Assembly (NCBI GenBank): GCA_022564535.1 | Contig: JADFLD010000068.1 | Coordinates: 1-7,947, forward strand | Reading direction: 5' to 3' | DNA length: 7,947 nucleotides | From: Gemmatimonadota bacterium | GTDB lineage: Bacteria > Gemmatimonadota > Gemmatimonadetes > Longimicrobiales > UBA6960 | Shown: positions 6,900 to 7,947 of the stretch, one piece after another | Layout of the letters: the number at the start of each line of letters is the position of its first letter | How positions within the stretch are numbered: the first letter of the stretch is position 1 | The notes under the pieces: generated by a model | Told to the model about the DNA's origin: nothing | The model's input: only the letters and a program-made list of their open reading frames with translations | Databases searched by the model: none | Position numbers and translations under genes: made by a program

Positions 6900-7947
6900 T
6901 TGAAGAAACTCCCCACGCTCAACCGTCACAGCGCCCGCATCACTCAGGAGGCCGCGCACGCGAGCGCGCAGGCGATGCTTTACGCGACGGGCTTCACGAC
7001 GGACGACTTGGCGAAGCCCCAGATAGGCATCGCGTCCATGTGGTGGGACGGGAATCCGTGCAACATGCACCTGCTCGGCCTTTCGGAAGCGGTCGCGGAA
7101 GGCGTGCGGGAGGCCGGACTCATGCCGATGCGCTTCAACACGATCGGTGTGAGCGACGGCATCTCGATGGGCACCGAGGGCATGAAGGCGTCCCTGGTCA
7201 GCCGCGAGGTAATCGCCGACTCCATCGAGACGGTCTGCTTTGGAGAGAGCTTGGACGGCTTGCTGGTTGTAGCGGGCTGCGACAAGAACATGCCCGGCGC
7301 CATGATGGCGATGGCGCGGCTCAACATCCCGTCCTTCTTCGTCTACGGCGGCGCGACCCTCCCTGGCAACTACAACGGCAAGGACATCAACATTCAGGAC
7401 ATGTTCGAGGCCATCGGCGCGTACTCCCAGGGCAATATCACCCTGGACGAGCTGCACGCGATGGAGCGCGTGGCATGTCCGGGCGAGGGAGCTTGCGCCG
7501 GCATGTTCACCGCCAACACCATGTCTTCGGCCATCGAGGCGATGGGCATGTCCATACCAGGCGCGTCTTCGGTACCAGCCATAGACCCTCGCAACGAGGA
7601 CATTGCCCTCAGCGCGGGAAAGTACCTGTACGACATGCTCGAAAAGGACCTCAAGCCGCGCGACATCATGACCCTCGATGCCTTCGAGAACGCCATTACC
7701 GTCGTGTTGGCAATGGGCGGCTCAACCAATGCCGTACTGCACCTGCTGGCCATAGCCCGCGAGGCCAAAGTTCCTTTGGAGATCGACGACTTCGACCGAC
7801 TCAGCCGACGCACACCGTATATCACTGACCTGCGCCCCGCCGGACGGTTCGTCATGTCCGATATGGACAAGTCAGGAGGCGTGCCGGTGGTAATGAAGCA
7901 GCTTCTCGAAGGCGGCTACCTGCACGGCGATGCGATGACCATCACTG
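6900..7947 (+). CDS. ilvD: Dihydroxy-acid dehydratase, 3'-partial
   Basis: Catalyses dehydration of 2,3-dihydroxy-isovalerate or -methylvalerate to the 2-oxo acid in valine, isoleucine and leucine synthesis; cytoplasmic, using an Fe-S cluster and Mg2+. Counting from TTG 6900, cluster cysteines are C54 (GNPCNMH), C127 (AGCDKNMPG, the IlvD/Edd signature, with K129 the lysine known to be carbamylated in the family) and C199 (GEGACAGMFTANTM). NTIGVSDGISMG (80-91) and AMGGSTNAVLHLL (271-283) also match. About 349 of roughly 560 family residues are present; the frame runs off the window. TTG 6900 is chosen because KKLPTLNRHSARIT matches the usual N-terminus and the nearest in-frame ATG (6975) would remove it. 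No clear Shine-Dalgarno is visible. An in-frame stop at 6870 separates it from the preceding gene. It uses ATA for isoleucine four times, a codon I did not see in the BNR gene. Confidence 0.95.
   Translation, partial: MKKLPTLNRHSARITQEAAHASAQAMLYATGFTTDDLAKPQIGIASMWWDGNPCNMHLLGLSEAVAEGVREAGLMPMRFNTIGVSDGISMGTEGMKASLVSREVIADSIETVCFGESLDGLLVVAGCDKNMPGAMMAMARLNIPSFFVYGGATLPGNYNGKDINIQDMFEAIGAYSQGNITLDELHAMERVACPGEGACAGMFTANTMSSAIEAMGMSIPGASSVPAIDPRNEDIALSAGKYLYDMLEKDLKPRDIMTLDAFENAITVVLAMGGSTNAVLHLLAIAREAKVPLEIDDFDRLSRRTPYITDLRPAGRFVMSDMDKSGGVPVVMKQLLEGGYLHGDAMTIT

Overview
The window is ordinary GC-rich bacterial chromosome carrying five protein-coding loci. No RNA gene, CRISPR array, insertion sequence or phage gene was seen. 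The strong G/C preference at third codon positions, the Tat-exported DUF1501 protein and the large secreted BNR/VPS10-like protein with a glycine-rich linker together suggest a Gemmatimonadota-like or related free-living aerobic bacterium, possibly an environmental or metagenomic assembly. That taxonomic guess is inference from gene style only.

Layout. From 2 to 1469 (+) lies a DUF1501 family protein, cut at its 5' end by the window edge. It is split by a single-base frameshift at about 895-896 and altered in its most conserved C-terminal motif. A 124-base spacer with two small hairpins leads to a 1069-residue secreted Asp-box (BNR) beta-propeller protein at 1594-4803 (+), with a FlgD-Ig-like domain and a helical tail. 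It meets a convergent class I/II PLP aminotransferase (4811-6076, -) with only 7 bases between the stop codons. A divergent spacer of 169 bases (6077-6245) separates the aminotransferase from a small exported protein (6246-6872, +) that pairs an IPT/TIG-like domain with a two-cysteine C-terminal domain. Twenty-seven bases later, in the same reading frame, starts dihydroxy-acid dehydratase ilvD (6900 to beyond the window end, +), of which about 349 residues are present.

How the genes relate. There is no evident single pathway. The first two genes encode exported proteins of the kind found in surface or periplasmic polymer-handling gene sets. The aminotransferase and IlvD are cytoplasmic amino-acid enzymes on opposite strands. 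The small exported protein and ilvD may share a transcript because of their close spacing, but their functions are unrelated. I did not find a convincing new biological system. The most notable signals are the two independent lesions in the DUF1501 gene, one of them looking like a copy of an adjacent 8-base direct repeat, and the domain architectures of the two exported proteins.
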